This document shows positions 56,505 through 64,000 of a DNA stretch of 64,000 nucleotides, piece after piece (positions within the stretch are counted from its first letter, which is position 1; every line of letters begins with the position of its first letter). The stretch spans positions 37,797,446-37,861,445 of the forward strand of contig CM018691.1 of the NCBI GenBank assembly GCA_009363875.1, written 5' to 3'. The notes under the pieces were generated by a model. That model did not search any database. It was not told the DNA's origin and saw only the letters and a list, made by a program, of their open reading frames with translations. The stretch comes from Mikania micrantha (taxonomy: Eukaryota; Streptophyta; Magnoliopsida; Asterales; Asteraceae). The position numbers were made by a program, and so were the translations under genes.

Positions 56505-56966
56505 TGTTAGGATATTTTTGTAATAGTTTGCTTTTCAAAATGTATAAGTTTGTATAGGTTTTGCATAGGTTCGTCTGGCCCACGAACCTAGGCAAGGTTT
56601 TGTATAGGTTCGGTGAACCTAGGTTATATGTTGTAAAGGTTCGTCCAGCGAACCTCAAGGTTCGGCTGGCGAACCTATAGGTTCGGTTAGGTTCGCCTGA
56701 TCAGTTTGTATATATAGCAGGTTTGTCTAGAGGTTTGTTACTTCTTAAGTTTTTGAGTGAAGGTGAGACAAGACAGATCTGTTTTCTCTGTGTGAGATTG
56801 TAAGAACTGTGTGTTCTTATTCATTTCATTGTAATCAGATTGTTATAGTCAATGAAATGATGTTTATAAATGATTGTTTGTCTTTGATTCGTATAGATCA
56901 AATATAGATTCCGCATATGTTTGATTGTTAATAGGATTTCTTTGATCGATCGAGAGCAAATCTACA
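56505..56966 (+). repeat. 3' LTR of gag-protease Copia (462 bp)
   Basis: TGTTAGGATATTTTTG to GCAAATCTACA, preceded by AAGGGGGAG. AGGTTCG motif array at about 56565-56700, as in the 5' LTR. Confidence 0.9.
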
Positions 56967-56971
56967 ATTGT

Positions 56972-59018
56972 TCTGACTTGGGGGTACCAACAGGACTTTT
57001 GTTCGGATGATTTTTCTGAGCTTTAGAGGTGCTTGCATCTCTATTTCCTGATCTAGCCCTATGTGACTTGTCAAAAGAACAAGTAACATATTCATTTGAA
57101 GAAGTACTTCCCGTTTGCACATATTCAGCTTTGACAAAAATGGGTGAAGTTTTCTTGTTTTCTTATTTCTTTTCTTATTTTTCAAAACAGGTTTGTCTTT
57201 TTCCAAGAAAATGTGAGTATCATCCTCAGATGAACATGTTGAGAAAGTAGGCCTAAGATCATAGAAGTCATTTTCTTGAGTAATCTTGTGTATGTCCAAA
57301 ACTTCATCATACACAAGACTAGTTTTTGGTTTGCATCGAACCTCCACCATTGGAGTATAGGCAGATGGAGGTTCCATTTTGTTATAACCCACCCCGGTAC
57401 CCTTTTCCTTAACAAGCTCAGGTATCTCAGTCATTTTGAGAAGTTTCTCAAACTTCTCACCCTGACTGAGAAACTTGTCTTTGTAAGCCTCAGCCAATAC
57501 AAGCTCAGTTTTGGCGGTTGTAAGTCTTTCTAAAAGATTGGTTATTTGACACTGCTTATTAGTGTCATCATGTTTTAAGCTGGAGATAGTCTTTTCTAAC
57601 TCCTCAATCTTTTCTTTGTAATTTCGTCCAGCTTCAAAGAAATTTGCCTTAACCACTTGTATTGACTCAAGCTCATTACAGACTTGAGCATTAAAACGTT
57701 TGTAAGCATTTAGTTTTTCTAAGCATTCAGGGGTACACATATCTTCTGTTACCTTGAATGTAGAGGTGGAGTCATTAGCCATCAAAGCACTGTTTGATAT
57801 AGATGCATCTTCAGCTTGAAAGCTCCAATCTAAAAAGTCATGTTGTTCTGCAATGTTTGCACTATTGGAGGAGCTTGGTGCTTTGTGGTTTGGCTGACCA
57901 GAGGTTGATGGTTGAGAACTTGGAGACTTGCACTCTCTTGAAAAGTGCCCCAGCTGTCGATAGTTAAAGCATTTGAGTTTAGACTTGTCTAGACCAAACC
58001 CGGTTTTCATGTTATGCTTCCTAAACTGTCTGCCAATTATCTGATAGAACTTCTTTGCTCTATATGAAATCATGGCCATTTGATAATTTATGTCCATTTC
58101 TTCGAGGTCATCAGTAGGGATTCCATCTAAATCCTCCAGACACAGATGAAAATAATTGGTCTCTTCGACCATGAATGCTCCCTGGCTTGAGGTGAGCAGT
58201 GGAGTTGAGCTTGTAAATGGGTTTGAATGGGAGGTTGATGGATTTGGGGTTTCTGGGAAGGTGACAATGGGTGTGGAGTTTGAGTGGTAGATGGGTTGAT
58301 AGTTTTGAAAGGGAGGATTGTGGATAGGAGCATACAGCGCGACTGAACTTGATGGAACAGATGTAGGTTTGGGTTCTTGGGCATCAATCTCCATTTTGGT
58401 ATGCACTGAGTATACCAAATAACTCTCCCAGCTTCAGGGTTCTAAGATTTTCTGTTCTACGAATAGAAACAAAATATATATTCCAGGTATGAGGAAGTGA
58501 TCTTAGAAACTTCCTGATAACATCTTGATTCTCCATCTTCACTCCTGCAGCAACCAACTCATCAACTAATTGAACATTCCTCAAATACTGAGAAGCCATC
58601 TTCTTGTTGTTCTCTTTAGAATGTCCTTCTTGTTCTCCTTCACATGATCTGACCCCTAATACATCTGCTGCAAAGAGTTCCACAGCTCTTTGGCACACTT
58701 GCATTTCTTGAATGCATGTATGATAGAGTTTGGGATTGCCATCTGGATCAACCATAGTGCCTTAGATTCCACCTCCATATTTTTGTAATCCTCATCTGAG
58801 TACAAAGATGGGTCTTTTGGCACTGGTGCTCCACCAATACCTGCAACAGCAATAGTTGGGATGAACGGCCCCTCAAGAACTGACTTCCAAAGTTTGAAGT
58901 CCTGGTTCCTGCTGAAACCCTCCATCCTAACCTTCCATGTATCATAATCATCCGGAGTGAACATAGGAGGTTTGTTGAGAGTACCATTCTCAGTATCGTG
59001 CTTAATGATGGTTGTCAT
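56972..59018 (-). pseudogene. gag N-terminal and central part of 25-kb element
   Basis: Starts at ATG 59018 (MTTIIKHDTENGTLNKPP), about 90 bases after the primer site. Open pieces: 59018-58656 (FSRNQDFKLWKSVLEGPF), 58755-58384 (MENQDVIRKFLRSLPHTWNI), 58418 leftward. The last contains the zinc knuckle region, read as CFNYRQLGHFSREC, in which the second Cys is replaced by Tyr, and a coiled coil (ELESIQVVKANFFEAGRNYK). It is cut by the Copia insertion at 56966. It aligns along its length with the intact gag at 61005-63683. Confidence 0.85.
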
Positions 59019-59110
59019 TTTGACTTAGAGATAGCTTGAAAACAAAGAGTAGTAGAAGATAAACAACTGGTAACTTAAGAATTGTTAGTTGCTTAAGTTA
59101 GAGAGCCAAA

Positions 59111-59122
59111 GCTCTGATACCA
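59111..59122 (-). other. primer-binding site of 25-kb element
   Basis: The minus strand reads TGGTATCAGAGC two bases inside the 5' LTR. Confidence 0.88.
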
Positions 59123-59124
59123 CT

Positions 59125-59974
59125 TGTTGGATCGGGTTATGTAACTTACACAACACTTTCATAAGTTATCTTCTACAAAGTTGATACATGCGGAAATTCT
59201 ATCAACTTGTTTTGTAAGAACAGATTGAAGCAAAATACAGAAAGCAATTATAAATTCAAGGTCAAAGTATATTGCAATCAAATGTTAAGTTTACAACACT
59301 TAGCTCAAGCACTCACTCATGATTTGCTAACTAACAAGTGAAGGATTATATACTAAGACCTATAGCTGTGTCCTCGTAGGGATACAAAGCTGGACAAAAT
59401 ACTAGAAACAAACTAATGCTAAAACTAGAATCTGTTATGGTCTTGACAGGCCAAGCCATATTAATTACAATTAATACATAAGACTCCATTGACTTTTACA
59501 ATAAATGCCTACACTACAAAAGACATTAAATCCTTATTATCTCTGTAGTTCTGACAAATCTTCTGTGCTGCTGACAATCACAAGAATGTCTTCTTTGTTG
59601 GTCTTCAAGAAATAAAGCAGCTCTGATTATTTCCTTAAGAATGTGGAATCTTTGTAAGAACCAAGTCTTCGGAAGTCTTTGTATTCGGAAGCTGCTGAGC
59701 ATGAGATCAGAAGCTTTTGTCTCAGAAGCTTTTGTCTTCGGAAGCTTTTATCATCGGAAGCTTGTATCTTCGGAAGCTTTGGTCTTCCTTGGAAGATCTT
59801 AAAGAACAAGGCTATCTTTCGAAGGTACTTGGTCTTCTGAGGAACTTAGGTTCCTTCCGAAGACCTTTTACTTCCGGAAGATAGCATTGTTCTTCCGAGA
59901 CCTTTATTGGACTTATGGGGATTGACACAAGGACTTAGATAGTTTTGGAGAGCACCAGCCTTTATGATTTTACA
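59125..59974 (-). repeat. 5' LTR of the 25-kb SIRE-like element (850 bp)
   Basis: Pairs with 34900-35766, with the same CTTCGGAAG array (about 59665-59885, one tandem unit fewer). It is followed on the plus strand by CAAGT. The 113 bases from 59980 to 60092 before the next element are plain spacer. Confidence 0.92.
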
Positions 59975-60092
59975 CAAGTCCTATAATGCAAATTTAGGGG
60001 GATGATTGTAAAATATTAAGGGGTCAATCATGATTTTAACATATATACACTAACGAAAAAATAGGGAGGACGACTGCCTCCCAAAAAGCAAG

Positions 60093-60887
60093 TGTAAAGA
60101 CTAATAAAGGCTGATGCTCACCAAACTTCTTGTTTTGTCCAAGTATAGGAGTCTCTTTGAATAAACACCTTCGGAAGGAAGAAGTGATTCTTCGGAAGCA
60201 GCATTGCTTCCGAAGGATAACTGGTTCCTGCCGAAGGTTGTACAAGACAACTGCTTCCGAGGAATCTTCTTATGCACTAAAGACAAAGACTTCCGAGGTT
60301 TATCCTCTGACAAAGACTGTAGCAGATTACACTTATGGTACAAAAGGTACTGACACAAGACATGTTGGTCTGAATAAAGATAGAGACAACATGTAATGAG
60401 TCAGATAAAGCACCTTACCTCTCCCATGCTACATTAAATGCAAAAGATCATCTGAAGCCTTGAAGATCAATAACATTAAATGTCTTTTGTATTTAGTAGT
60501 CTTTTGTAAAGTCAATGTCTATTAATGTAATGATTATGAAAGAGTGTCTTAGCCTGTTAAGACACTCAACATACTAGAATAAGCTTTACTTTATGTACTT
60601 GTCTAGTATACCCAACTTGTATTCCTAAGTGTATACGGTTGTAGCCTCGGCTATATAACCTCCCAATGTATGGTTGCTTGATAGGTGCTTGCTTGTATAC
60701 TTCCACTTTGAGAGAAATATATCCTTGAGCTTGAATTATTCCTGTGTTCTTATTATTGTTCAAAGATTATTACTGTGTCATTTTGAGTGAAATTGTGAGA
60801 TCATTCTAACAGAACATTCCGCATCTGTTAGAGTTAAGTAAGAAATACTTGTGAAGTGTTGTTTAGAGATAACAACCCGATCCTTCA
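60093..60887 (+). repeat. 5' LTR of SIRE-like element (795 bp)
   Basis: TGTAAAGACT to GATCCTTCA. Repeated TTCCGAAG motifs at 60168-60300. A TATA box (CTATATAACC, 60651-60660) would place the RNA start about 30 bases downstream. Confidence 0.92.
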
Positions 60888-60889
60888 AG

Positions 60890-60902
60890 TGGTATCAGAG
60901 CC
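60890..60902 (+). other. primer-binding site
   Basis: TGGTATCAGAGCC, two bases inside the LTR; initiator-Met tRNA type. Confidence 0.9.
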
Positions 60903-61004
60903 ATTGGCTCTTGAACTTGACTGACTAATCATCATCAAGTTACCAGTTCTATTTCTTATAAAATCTCATAGTATTAACACTCATATTTTCTGTGTCTGTC
61001 TAAG

Positions 61005-63683
61005 ATGGCTGCTCTAAACAAACATGATACAGAAAATGGCACTCTCAACAAGCCACCAATGTTCACACCTGAAGACTTCGATACCTGGAAAGTCAGAATG
61101 GAAGGGTTCATCAGGAACCAAGACTTCAAACTTTGGAAGTCTGTTCTTGAAGGTCCCTACATTCCTACAGTTGCTGCTGCTGGTGCTGGAGTTGCTGCAG
61201 TACCAAAAGATCCATCTATGTACTCAGACGAAGATTACAAGAAGATGGAAGTTGATTCTAAAGCTCTTTGGCTCATTCAGATGTCAATACCGAACTCCAT
61301 TATACATGCATTCAAGAAATGCAAGTCTGCTCAAGAACTGTGGAATTCCTTGAAGGAGATGTATGAAGGGTCAGAAGATGTCAAAGAAAACAAGAAGGAT
61401 ATGCTGAAACAGAAGTTTGAAAACTTTTGTCAACAAAACAATGAGAATATGTCTTCTCAGTACCTAAGGTATGTCCAACTTGTGGATGAATTAACTACTG
61501 CAGGTGTAACTCTTGATAATCAAGATGTGCTCAGAAAATTTCTGAGGTCTCTTCCAAAGGCATGGAATATTTATTCTGTAACAATCAGAAGAACAGAAAA
61601 CCTGAAAACTCTAACTTTAGGAGAATTGTTTGGTATTCTCAGTGCATATCAGATGGAATTAGATGCCCAAGAATCTAAAGTCTCCCACTCACCATCTGGT
61701 TCAGCTGCTCTTTATGCACCCATCAATAATCCTCCATACCAAAGCTATCAACCCCTCTACCATTCTACCTCCACACCCACTGTCACATTTCCTGAAACTC
61801 CAAATTCATCAAACCTTGTCTCTAACCCAACCCCACTACTAACCTCTGGGCAAGGAGCTTTTATGGCTGAGGAGACCAATTACTTTCATCTGTGTCAAGA
61901 AGACTTGGATGGTATTCCTGCAGATGATCTTGAGGAGATGGATATAAACTATCAAATGGCTATGATTTCATACAGGGCAAAGAAGTTTTACCAAAGAACC
62001 GGCAGACAGTTCAAAAAGCACAATATGAAGACTGGGTTTGGACTTGACAAATCTAAACTCAAATGCTTTAACTGTCAACAGTTAGGCCACTTTGCCAGAG
62101 AATGCAAGTCCACAGGAACTCAGCCGACAACTTCTGGGCAACCACAACAAAGACCATCAAGCTCATCTAACAATGCAAACATTGCTGAACAAGATTTTGC
62201 AGACTGGAGCTTTCAAGCTGAGGACGCCTCCATCTCCAACAGTGCTTTGATGGCAAATGACTCATCCTCCTCAAGCAAGGTAACTGATAGCATGTGCTCA
62301 CCTGAATGCTTAGAAACATTAACTATTTATAAGAAAATAAATTCTCAACTCTGTAATGAGCTTGAGTCTCTACAAGTAGTCAAGGCAAATTTCTTTGAGG
62401 TTGAAAGAAATTACAAAGAAAAGATTGAAGAAATGGAAAAGACCATTTCAAGTTTAAAACATGAAGATACTAACAAACAGTGTCAGATTAAAAATCTTTT
62501 AGAAAGACTAACCACTGCCAAGACTGAACTTGTATTGGCTGAGTCTTACAGAGACAAATTTCTAAGCCAAGGTGAAAAATATGAAAAACTTTTTAGAATG
62601 AGCAGCACAACTGAACTTGTGAATAAAAGGGGAGCTGGTTTGGGATATAACAAAGTGGAACCTCCATCTGCTTATACTTCCATAACAGATGTTAGGTGTA
62701 AATCACTAGTTGACCTTGTGTATAATGAGGAGTTGGATATACACAAGGTGGTTCAAAAGGATAATCTCTCTAATCCAAGTACCTCAACATGCTCAGATGA
62801 GGATGATGTTCCTATTAAATCAGTAAAAGGAAAACAAGCTTTGAAATTTAAGAAACAAAATAAGAAAACTAAGAAACATTCAACAGTTTTTATCAAAGCT
62901 AAAACCACAGAAAATATCTCCTCAGATGAGTATGTGACTTGCCCATCTGACAAGTCAAAACGAGGTAGATCAATGGAGAGAAAAGTCAATTCTCCAGGAA
63001 AACAGGCAAAGTCTAAGACTAACAAGTATGCTGGAACATCCGAATCATCACTCTCTGAGGATCAAAGATCAGACTTCGTTAAAAGGGATAAGCAGCAACA
63101 CTCTCCCAACAGTCAAACTCTATGTCTGATGTGCGGTGAAAAGAATCATTTTGCTGCTGATTGCTTCTATAATCCAAGAAGCAGAATTTCCTCAAGCAAG
63201 GGAAGAGGAAGAAAGAATAGTTGGAGTCAGTCATCTACTTCTTCTGAAGAACAGAGAAGAAATTTGGTCAAGAGGGCATCGGAAGCAAGTACCTCCAATA
63301 ATAGGAAGAAACAAAATAAAAATGCTTCTGAAAAGAAAGCATCGGAAGCAAAGAAAAAGGAAGCTTCCGAAAGAAAAGGAACCTCGGAAGCTCATCAAAG
63401 GAATGCTTTCAACAAACAAAAGAGATCATCTGTCTTCGGAAGAAGATCATCGGAAGGAAAAAGAAAAACAGCTTCCGATGACCATCAAAAGAAACCAAGT
63501 CTTCCGACAACTCAAAAGGCACAACAAGTATGGAAGAAGAAGGAATCAACTGATAAGCCATCACCCACCTCAGAAGCAGCCACATCATCTGTCCCACCTA
63601 GAATGATGTCAAAGAAATTTACTTACAATGATGCAAATGGTAAACCCAAGACCACATGGGCTTGGGTTCCCATCAGAAACTAA
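61005..63683 (+). CDS. Gag polyprotein of SIRE-like Copia element (intact)
   Basis: Capsid/nucleocapsid protein that packages element RNA into cytoplasmic particles; 892 codons, long for Copia gag but in keeping with SIRE-like elements. The start at 61005 is the first ATG after the primer site and matches the degenerate copy at 59018. Parts: capsid homology (FDTWKVRMEGFIRNQDFKLW, residues about 25-44; LRKFLRSLPKAWNIY), a Pro/Ser-rich linker, zinc knuckle CFNCQQLGHFAREC (about 353-366), a long coiled coil (about 450-530), a second knuckle CLMCGEKNHFAADC (707-720), and a basic Ser-Glu-Ala repeat tail whose DNA is rich in TTCCGAAG. The stop TAA at 63681-63683 lies in the same frame as the following protease. 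No internal damage was seen. Confidence 0.9.
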   Translation: MAALNKHDTENGTLNKPPMFTPEDFDTWKVRMEGFIRNQDFKLWKSVLEGPYIPTVAAAGAGVAAVPKDPSMYSDEDYKKMEVDSKALWLIQMSIPNSIIHAFKKCKSAQELWNSLKEMYEGSEDVKENKKDMLKQKFENFCQQNNENMSSQYLRYVQLVDELTTAGVTLDNQDVLRKFLRSLPKAWNIYSVTIRRTENLKTLTLGELFGILSAYQMELDAQESKVSHSPSGSAALYAPINNPPYQSYQPLYHSTSTPTVTFPETPNSSNLVSNPTPLLTSGQGAFMAEETNYFHLCQEDLDGIPADDLEEMDINYQMAMISYRAKKFYQRTGRQFKKHNMKTGFGLDKSKLKCFNCQQLGHFARECKSTGTQPTTSGQPQQRPSSSSNNANIAEQDFADWSFQAEDASISNSALMANDSSSSSKVTDSMCSPECLETLTIYKKINSQLCNELESLQVVKANFFEVERNYKEKIEEMEKTISSLKHEDTNKQCQIKNLLERLTTAKTELVLAESYRDKFLSQGEKYEKLFRMSSTTELVNKRGAGLGYNKVEPPSAYTSITDVRCKSLVDLVYNEELDIHKVVQKDNLSNPSTSTCSDEDDVPIKSVKGKQALKFKKQNKKTKKHSTVFIKAKTTENISSDEYVTCPSDKSKRGRSMERKVNSPGKQAKSKTNKYAGTSESSLSEDQRSDFVKRDKQQHSPNSQTLCLMCGEKNHFAADCFYNPRSRISSSKGRGRKNSWSQSSTSSEEQRRNLVKRASEASTSNNRKKQNKNASEKKASEAKKKEASERKGTSEAHQRNAFNKQKRSSVFGRRSSEGKRKTASDDHQKKPSLPTTQKAQQVWKKKESTDKPSPTSEAATSSVPPRMMSKKFTYNDANGKPKTTWAWVPIRN

Positions 63684-64000
63684 CTCACTTCTGGTCATGT
63701 GCAGGGACAGCAGGAATCAAAAGGGAACTTGTGGATAGTTGACAGTGGCTGCTCCAGGCACATGACAGGCAACAAGACCCTCTTGCACAAATATGAACCA
63801 TTCTTTGGCGGGTCTGTTGCTTTTGGAAGTGATCCAGTAGGAGGTTACATAACAGGTAGAGGTACAATCACAAATGGTAAGGTAAGCTTTGAGAATGTAC
63901 ATTTTGTAAAAGAACTTAACTACAATTTACTAAGTGTATCACAGGTGTGTGATCAAAAGCATAACATGTTGTTTACTGAGCATGAATGCATTGTTCTGAA
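63684..64000 (+). CDS. Copia pol, protease/pre-integrase start (partial)
   Basis: In the same frame as gag beyond its single TAA. Aspartic protease motif WIVDSGCSRHMTGN (about 63730-63770; catalytic Asp-Ser-Gly), then FGGSVAFGSDPVGGYITGRG and the pre-integrase beginning (LNYNLLSVSQVCDQKHNMLF). It runs off the window. No ATG suits a separate start, so expression must involve readthrough, splicing or frame bypass. A CAG at 63702-63704 after CTAAC and a pyrimidine-rich stretch looks like a 3' splice site. Confidence 0.85.

Larger units (their letters stand above)
52078..56966 (+). mobile_element. Copia element with gag and protease only (no RT)
   Basis: 4889 bp, inserted in the gag of the 25-kb element with exact duplication ATTGT (52073-52077, 56967-56971). 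LTRs 52078-52534 and 56505-56966 differ at about one base in 20. Primer site 52536-52548 and purine tract 56494-56504 are present. The interior encodes gag, protease, pre-integrase and the first part of integrase, then passes directly into the purine tract. Most of integrase, RT and RNase H are absent. It must have used another element's enzymes. Confidence 0.9.
34900..59974 (-). mobile_element. complete but degenerate SIRE-like Copia element with three nested insertions
   Basis: Both LTRs are present (34900-35766 and 59125-59974) and flanked by the exact duplication CAAGT (34895-34899, 59975-59979), which proves a single insertion across 25 kb. Order along the minus strand: 5' LTR, primer site, gag, protease, integrase, RT, RNase H, a spacer, the env-position ORF, polypurine tract, 3' LTR. 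Nested insertions: Copia at 52078-56966, truncated chromovirus at 40542-46162, solo LTR at 36854-39571. Without them the element is about 11.9 kb. The LTRs differ at roughly one base in 20-25 over the first 240 bp, so it is older than the nested Copia at 8 kb. All genes carry frameshifts or stops. Confidence 0.92.
60093..64000 (+). mobile_element. SIRE-like Copia element, 5' part (continues past window)
   Basis: 5' LTR, primer site, intact gag and the start of pol. Its LTR belongs to the same family as the 3' LTR at 3396-4189. The bases before the LTR (GCAAG) differ from those after that one (AGATG), so they are separate insertions. Gag is undamaged, making this the youngest-looking SIRE-like copy in the window. 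The 3' half is outside. Confidence 0.9.

Noticed and set aside
34900..59974. Endogenous pararetrovirus or true retrovirus origin
   Set aside because: Domain order protease-integrase-RT-RNase H is Copia, and no movement protein, coat protein or envelope signature is seen.
1..60887. The 3.4-kb and 60-kb LTRs as the two ends of one giant element
   Set aside because: The LTR at 3396 follows a 3' end (purine tract before it), while that at 60093 precedes a primer site; orientation and flanking bases (AGATG, GCAAG) show two insertions.

Overview
The window looks like gene-poor, transposon-dense nuclear DNA of a flowering plant, most likely a eudicot and plausibly Asteraceae. The basis is AT-rich intergenic sequence, many plant LTR retrotransposons with initiator-Met-type primer sites, plant MITEs, one plant receptor-like-protein gene, and a long extra ORF downstream of Copia pol of a type I associate with SIRE/Maximus elements of Asteraceae. 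The family assignment is from memory, not a search. No complete host gene was found.

Layout. 1-4189: 3' end of a SIRE-like Copia element (frameshifted env-position ORF, polypurine tract, 3' LTR). 4471-5925: (TA)n-associated palindromic MITEs, one split by a hAT-type MITE with 8-bp target duplications. 6047-12529: Copia relic interrupted at 8084-11796 by a young, internally rearranged minus-strand Copia element. 12530-13355: orphan GC-richer stretch. 13356-16010: a MULE-like MITE, then a GGGCG-rich foldback element whose left arm is split by a TRIM (13907-15312). 16684-22230: second SIRE-like 3' end, carrying a PIF/Tourist-type MITE with an inverted copy of itself inside. 24520-28434: 5' exons of a receptor-like-protein gene (minus). 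29795-32259: non-coding LTR element (minus). 34900-59974: one 25-kb SIRE-like element (minus) with both LTRs and matching CAAGT duplications, broken by a chromovirus-type solo LTR (36854-39571), a truncated Tekay/Del-type chromovirus (40542-46162) and a gag-protease-only Copia element (52078-56966). 60093-64000: 5' LTR and intact gag of another SIRE-like element, sister to the one at position 1.

How the parts work together. LTRs supply promoter and polyadenylation, the primer site and polypurine tract prime reverse transcription, gag packages, and pol (protease, integrase, RT, RNase H) copies and inserts. Only the 60-kb element shows an undamaged gag, and its pol leaves the window. The 8-kb, 13.9-kb, 29.8-kb and 52-kb elements lack parts of this machinery and must have moved with proteins supplied by relatives.

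Most interesting signals: a possible internal promoter (TTCCGAAG array plus TATAAAAGG) between pol and the env-position ORF of the 25-kb element; TTCG-centred motif arrays in four different LTR families; a 3'-splice-like signal at gag/pol boundaries; a MITE inserted inverted into its own kind; and a young Copia copy with its pre-integrase segment inverted.
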